DNA of 64,000 bases. It comes from Gammaproteobacteria bacterium. Lineage in GTDB: Bacteria > Pseudomonadota > Gammaproteobacteria > Burkholderiales > Rhodocyclaceae. A program made the position numbers and the translations under genes. The DNA is taken from NCBI GenBank assembly GCA_018824085.1, contig JAHJHI010000020.1:1-64000 (forward strand), written 5' to 3'. Under the pieces are notes generated by a model. It was not told where the DNA came from. It saw nothing but the letters and a program-made list of their open reading frames with translations, and searched no databases. This document shows positions 60,080-64,000 of the stretch, piece by piece. Position 1 is the first letter of the stretch; each line of letters opens with the position of its first letter.

Positions 60080-60853
60080 ATGAAATACCTGCGTTTGCGC
60101 CATCAGGGCGACGAGAGGTTCGGCCGCATCGATGGCGATGCGGTCGAGCTGCTTGATGGCGAGCTGTTCGGCGAGCACCGCCCGAGCGGCGAGCGTGTGC
60201 CGCTGGACGGCGTCGAGTGGCTGATGCCCTGCGTGCCGACCAAGATGGTCGCGATCTGGAACAACTTTCACGCGGCGGCGGTGAAGGGCGGCAACACGAT
60301 CCCGGAAGAGCCGCTCTATCTGCTGAAGTCGCCGGGCGCGTTCAACTGGCACGGCCAGCCGATTCCGAAACCGCTCGCCTTCGATGGCCGCGTCTTCTAC
60401 GAAGGCGAACTCGGCATCGTCATCGGACGCGTGACGCGCAATGTCGATGAGGACGGCGCGCGTGCGGCCATTTTCGGCTACACCTGCATCAATGACGTGA
60501 GCGCGCTCGAACTGGTCGACAAGGACTCGTCCTTCGGCCAATGGACGCGCGCCAAGAGCTTCGACGGTTTCGGCGTGTTCGGCCCGGTCATCGAGACCGG
60601 TCCGCTGCCGGATGACGCCGAGGTGGTCACGACCGTCGGCGGGCGCGAGCGCCAGCGCTATCCGCTGTCCGACATGATCATTCCGCCGCTCAAGCTGGTG
60701 TCGATGATTTCGCGCGACATGACGCTGATGCCCGGCGACGTCATCTGCTGCGGCACCTCGACCGGCGTGCTGCCGATGAAGGCGGGCAGCGTCGTGGAGG
60801 TGACGGTGAGCGGCATCGGCACGTTGAGCAACACCTACGCGCCGGCCGCCTGA
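60080..60853 (+). CDS. Fumarylacetoacetate hydrolase (FAH) family protein
   Basis: 257 residues. FAH metal ligands are E and E in FYEGELGIVIG and D in CINDVSALEL; the FAH core continues with QWTRAKSFDGFGVFGPVIET and VICCGTSTGVLPMKAGSVVEV. Members hydrolyse or decarboxylate beta-dicarbonyl acids, or hydrate dienoates, in aromatic breakdown. No aromatic pathway gene is adjacent, so an oxaloacetate decarboxylase or acylpyruvase type activity is equally possible. Confidence 0.9.
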   Translation: MKYLRLRHQGDERFGRIDGDAVELLDGELFGEHRPSGERVPLDGVEWLMPCVPTKMVAIWNNFHAAAVKGGNTIPEEPLYLLKSPGAFNWHGQPIPKPLAFDGRVFYEGELGIVIGRVTRNVDEDGARAAIFGYTCINDVSALELVDKDSSFGQWTRAKSFDGFGVFGPVIETGPLPDDAEVVTTVGGRERQRYPLSDMIIPPLKLVSMISRDMTLMPGDVICCGTSTGVLPMKAGSVVEVTVSGIGTLSNTYAPAA

Positions 60854-60901
60854 CGACCTGCGTCAACCCTCGGGGGCCGGCGCCTGCGCCATGATGACCT
60901 G

Positions 60902-62629
60902 ATGGACGCGCACGCCGGCCTGCCCTATCTGCAACCCATCCTGCTGTTCCTCGGCATCGCCGGACTGGTGATGCCGCTGCTGGCGCGCGCGCGCGTGTCG
61001 CAGGTGGTTGCCTTCCTGGCCGCCGGCGCGCTGATCGGACCGCACGGGCTCGGCCGCCTCGCGGCCGACCAGCCCTGGCTGTCGGCACTCACCATTGCCG
61101 ACGCCGAAGGGGTCGGCGTGCTGGCCGAGCTGGGCGTCGTCTTCATGCTGTTCGTCATCGGTCTGGAGTTGCCGGCGCGCCAGCTATGGTCCCTGCGGCG
61201 CTGGGTGCTGGGAGTCGGTTCCGCGCAGTGGCTCGGCTGCGGCGCGGTGATCGGCGTCGTCGCGCTCGCCTTCGGCAATGCGCATGAAGCCGCGCTGGTG
61301 CTCGGCCTCGGGCTGGCCATGTCGTCCACCGCCGTCGTCATGCAGTTGCTCGCCGAATCCGGGCGCACGCGCTCGACCGTCGGGCGCATGAGTTTCGCCG
61401 TGCTGCTGCTGCAGGACATCGCGGTCGTGCCGCTGCTCATCCTGCTCGGTCTCATGGGCAAGGCCGGCGCGCAGGGCGGCGATGCCGGCTTCTTCATGCT
61501 GCTGCTCGGCGCCCTGGCGCGCGCCGCCTTCGCCGTGGCGCTCATCCTGCTGATCGGGCGGCTCGTGCTGACGCCGCTGTTCCGGCGCGTGTCGGTCACC
61601 ACGCAGGCGGACAGCTTCATGGCGCTGACGCTGTTCGCGACGCTGGGCGTGGCGGCGCTGACCGGCGCAGCCGGCCTGTCGATGACGCTGGGCGCATTTC
61701 TCGCCGGCCTGATGCTGTCGGATACCGAATACCGCCACGCGGCGCTGACGGCGATCGAGCCCTTCAAGGGCCTGTTGATGGGGCTGTTCTTCGTGTCCGT
61801 CGGCATGAGTCTCGACCTGCTGGCCGTCGCCGGTGACGCTGGCTGGCTGGTGGCCGCGACGCTCGGCCTCTACACGCTCAAGAGCGCGACGATGTTCGCG
61901 CTGTTCCGGCGCGCCGGGCTGACGCGCGGCGAGGCGGCGGAAGCGTCGCTGATGCTGGGGCAGGCCGGCGAATTCGCCTTCATCGTCATCGCCGCGGCGA
62001 TGAGCGCGCGGCTGCTGGACGGCAGCGTCGGCAACTTCATGCTGCTGGCGGTGACGCTGAGCATGTTCATGACGCCTCTGGCGGCGCGCCTGGGCCGTGA
62101 CCTGCACCGGCGCCTGGACGCCGGCCGGGACGAGATGCCGTCGCTGCAGTCGCTGCCCGAGCACGATGGCGTCGTCATCGTTGCCGGCTACGGCCGTGTC
62201 GGCCAGCGCGTGGCGCGCATGCTGGAGCGCGCCGGCGTGCAGTGGGTGGCGATCGAGCGCAACGTCGCCAGCGCGGCGAAGCACCATGCCGACGGGCAGC
62301 CGGTCATTGTCGGTGACGCCGGCCGGCCGTCGCTGCTGCACCATCTGGGTGCCGCCAGTGCCCGCGCCATCGTCGTCACGATGGACGACCCGGCTGCGGC
62401 ACGCCACGTCGTGCGCAGCCTGCGTGCGGAGTTTCCGCTGCTGCCGCTGATCGCGCGTGCGCGTGACGGCACGCACGCGCGCGAGTTGCTGGCGGCGGGC
62501 GCGAGCGAGGTCATTCCGGAGGCGCTTGAAACGGCGCTGCAACTGGGCCGCCACGTGCTCGAACATGTCGGCATCGACGCCTCCGCCTGCGACGCGCTGG
62601 TGTCCGCCGAGCGGCGCAGCGGCGCTTAG
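60902..62629 (+). CDS. CPA2-family cation/proton antiporter with RCK_N domain (KefB/YbaL-like)
   Basis: 575 residues: about 12 membrane helices (1-385) with the family motif SSTAVVMQLLAESGRTRS, then a cytoplasmic NAD-binding RCK_N domain (about 415-545) with VVIVAGYGRVGQRVARML. There is no RCK_C domain. Likely a K+/H+ exchanger controlled by nucleotide or thiol ligands. KefB needs an ancillary subunit (KefG); the FMN reductase 0.9 kb upstream is not an obvious match. Its stop overlaps that of the His-rich gene. Confidence 0.9.
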   Translation: MDAHAGLPYLQPILLFLGIAGLVMPLLARARVSQVVAFLAAGALIGPHGLGRLAADQPWLSALTIADAEGVGVLAELGVVFMLFVIGLELPARQLWSLRRWVLGVGSAQWLGCGAVIGVVALAFGNAHEAALVLGLGLAMSSTAVVMQLLAESGRTRSTVGRMSFAVLLLQDIAVVPLLILLGLMGKAGAQGGDAGFFMLLLGALARAAFAVALILLIGRLVLTPLFRRVSVTTQADSFMALTLFATLGVAALTGAAGLSMTLGAFLAGLMLSDTEYRHAALTAIEPFKGLLMGLFFVSVGMSLDLLAVAGDAGWLVAATLGLYTLKSATMFALFRRAGLTRGEAAEASLMLGQAGEFAFIVIAAAMSARLLDGSVGNFMLLAVTLSMFMTPLAARLGRDLHRRLDAGRDEMPSLQSLPEHDGVVIVAGYGRVGQRVARMLERAGVQWVAIERNVASAAKHHADGQPVIVGDAGRPSLLHHLGAASARAIVVTMDDPAAARHVVRSLRAEFPLLPLIARARDGTHARELLAAGASEVIPEALETALQLGRHVLEHVGIDASACDALVSAERRSGA

Positions 62630-63009
62630 GGGCGGACGCCGGGTGGCAGCGCCGGATGGCTTTCGGTGGCGGTCGGCAGCGGGTGGTCGTGGCCTTCGAT
62701 CACCGGGTGGTCATGACCGGCATGTACCTTGTGGTCCGACAGTTCGACCCCGGGCGGCAGCGCCGGACGGGTTTCCGTCGCGCTCGGCTGCGGGTGGTCA
62801 TGGCCTTCGATCACCGGATGTTCGTGGCCCGCGTGCACCTTGCGGTCGGACAGTTCGACGCCCGGCGGCAGCGCCGGTGTGGTGGCGATGTTGGCGGGTG
62901 GCCGGTCGCGCAATGCCTTGGCCGGATGCACGGATCCAGCGTGCGTGCCGGCCCAGGCGCTCGTACAGAGCAGCGCGGAAAGCGCGATGGCCTTGAATGT
63001 CGTGTTCAT
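62626..63009 (-). CDS. His-rich tandem-repeat periplasmic protein
   Basis: 127 residues; family not recognised. A Sec signal peptide (about 1-20, SAWA|G) precedes two copies of a 37-residue repeat beginning PALPPGVELSD and containing the cluster HAGHEHPVIEGHDHP, plus a partial third copy (PALPPGVRP). Each full repeat has five His with Glu/Asp, suggesting metal binding (Zn, Cu, Ni or Co). AGGAG precedes ATG 63009. Its TAA overlaps the antiporter's stop codon. Confidence 0.75.
   Translation of the reverse strand: MNTTFKAIALSALLCTSAWAGTHAGSVHPAKALRDRPPANIATTPALPPGVELSDRKVHAGHEHPVIEGHDHPQPSATETRPALPPGVELSDHKVHAGHDHPVIEGHDHPLPTATESHPALPPGVRP
62647..62868. repeat. Two 111-bp direct tandem repeats inside the His-rich gene
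   Basis: The CAGCGCC landmarks recur at 62647, 62758 and 62869, giving a period of exactly 111 bp (37 codons). The copies are nearly identical in DNA, so copy number may vary between strains. Confidence 0.8.
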
Positions 63010-63140
63010 GATGAACTCCTCGGATGGGTGAAAATGTGCAGGTCTGAATCAAGTGTGTGCCGAATGTTGCGATGCAGCATTGACCTGACGCAAACACCGC
63101 CTCCGTGCCCGGTGCATCGGAGCGCCGGCGCGGGCCCGCG

Positions 63141-63971
63141 ATGACCGCATCCGCGCTGCCGCTGCTTTTCCTGCACGCGAACGGCTATCCCGCCGGCGTC
63201 TATCGCCTCTTTCTCGATGCGCTGGCGGCGCGGCATCCGGTGTGTGCCATCGAAACGATAGGGGCCGAAGGCACGCACCATCCGGACCACGGCTGGCGCC
63301 GCATGCGGGCGCAGGTGTCGGCCCGGCTCGACGCGCTGCCGGCGCCGCGCGCGGCGCTGGTGGGTCATTCGATGGGCGGTTATCTGGCGGCCATGGCGGC
63401 GGTGCAGCGGCCGGACCGGGTGGCCGCGGTGGTGCTCATCGACGCGCCGATGGTGCTTGGCTGGCGCGCGTCGCTGGTGTCGGCGGCAAAGGTGAGCGGC
63501 ATGACCTGGCGCATCGGACCGGCGCCGGTCGCCGCACGCCGCCGCCAGCACTGGGCGTCGCTCGAAGAGGCGCGCGCGCATCTCGGTGCCAAGCCGTTCG
63601 TGCAGCGCTGGGCGCCCGGCGTGCTGGACGACTTCCTGCGTGCGGCGCTGCGTCCGCTGCCGGGCGGCAGCGGCGTCACGCTGACCATCCCGCGCGACGT
63701 CGAGCGCAGCGTCTACGCGACGCTGGCCCACCGCGACGCGTTCCGCGCCGTGTGCGCGCTGCGTCGGCGCGGCGTGCCGGTGGGCTTCATCGCCGGGCGC
63801 GATTCCGACGAGACGCGGCTCGCCGGGCGCGGCGGCAACCGCCGCTTCTGGGGCGCCGACTGGCAGGAGCTGCCGACCGGTCATCTGGTGCCGATGGAAG
63901 CGCCGCACGCCTGCGCGCAGGCGGTGCTCGACCAGCTCGCCCGGTGTCACGCGGACGTCATCGAGCGGTAA
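63141..63971 (+). CDS. Alpha/beta hydrolase
   Basis: 276 residues with the nucleophile elbow GHSMGG (Ser), an oxyanion segment LLFLHANGYPAGVY near the N-terminus, an Asp in AGRDSDETR and the catalytic His in PTGHLVPMEAP. The substrate is not recognisable; esterase or lipase-like members of this group vary widely. ATG 63141 is preferred over an in-frame upstream codon. It ends 29 bp before the window end; those last bases show no feature. Confidence 0.88.
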   Translation: MTASALPLLFLHANGYPAGVYRLFLDALAARHPVCAIETIGAEGTHHPDHGWRRMRAQVSARLDALPAPRAALVGHSMGGYLAAMAAVQRPDRVAAVVLIDAPMVLGWRASLVSAAKVSGMTWRIGPAPVAARRRQHWASLEEARAHLGAKPFVQRWAPGVLDDFLRAALRPLPGGSGVTLTIPRDVERSVYATLAHRDAFRAVCALRRRGVPVGFIAGRDSDETRLAGRGGNRRFWGADWQELPTGHLVPMEAPHACAQAVLDQLARCHADVIER

Positions 63972-64000
63972 TTCCGGTACGCCAAAGTCATCGTCTTGCG

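Overview
The window is a GC-rich bacterial chromosome segment with dense, mostly housekeeping gene content and no phage, transposon, CRISPR or rRNA. Gene orders (miaB-phoH-ybeY-corC-lnt; glyQS-gmhB-plsC; rpsU-yqeY-dnaG-rpoD; holA-lptE-leuS), an RpoD with an acidic insertion, and LPS, lipoprotein and Lpt genes point to a Gram-negative betaproteobacterium. A Rhodocyclales relative such as Methyloversatilis or Azoarcus would fit, but the genus is a guess.

Layout. 1-10.5 kb (+): tRNA and rRNA maturation genes (miaB 3' part, phoH-like, ybeY), corC, lnt, then glyQS, gmhB, plsC, a YgjP-type metalloprotease and gloA. 10.5-14.6 kb (-): an HD-GYP response regulator followed by a large hybrid kinase. 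14.8-22 kb (+): a membrane-anchored TAXI-type binding protein and a tripartite RND efflux operon. 22-26.8 kb: bactofilin (-), then glrK-qseG-glrR and a BON-domain gene (+). 26.8-29.5 kb: di-iron flavodiiron-like protein, tRNA(CAU), a phosphodiesterase-family protein and a CBS protein. 29.5-34.3 kb (-): the rpsU/yqeY/dnaG/rpoD macromolecular synthesis operon, divergent from tsaD. 35.5-37.6 kb: plsY, folB, ogt and a chalcone-isomerase-like protein. 37.8-40.5 kb (+): a Slam-like TPR/beta-barrel protein with a FecR/TbpB-barrel-like secreted partner. 40.5-47.8 kb (-): marC, proA, holA, lptE, leuS, mscS. 48-55.3 kb (+): uvrD, a Sel1 protein, and a binding protein coupled to a PAS/GAF/GGDEF/EAL protein. 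55.3-64 kb: two orphan ParA ATPases, qor, SDR, FMN reductase, FAH-family protein, CPA2 antiporter, a His-rich repeat protein and an alpha/beta hydrolase.

The most interesting system is the GlrK-QseG-GlrR locus. GlrR is a sigma-54 activator. Both genes flanking the operon, the divergent bactofilin gene and the downstream BON-domain gene, have a sigma-54 type -24/-12 element. Each also has an exact TGTC-N10-GACA box, the motif known for enterobacterial GlrR, at activator distance, and the BON side has an IHF-like site between box and promoter. The locus therefore reads as a self-contained envelope-sensing circuit whose outputs are a cytoskeletal polymer and a periplasmic BON protein. The second candidate is the Slam-like pair, which looks like a type XI secretion unit with an unusual FecR-containing cargo and its own AT-rich promoter region.

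All functions are read from motifs and gene order. No database search was possible.
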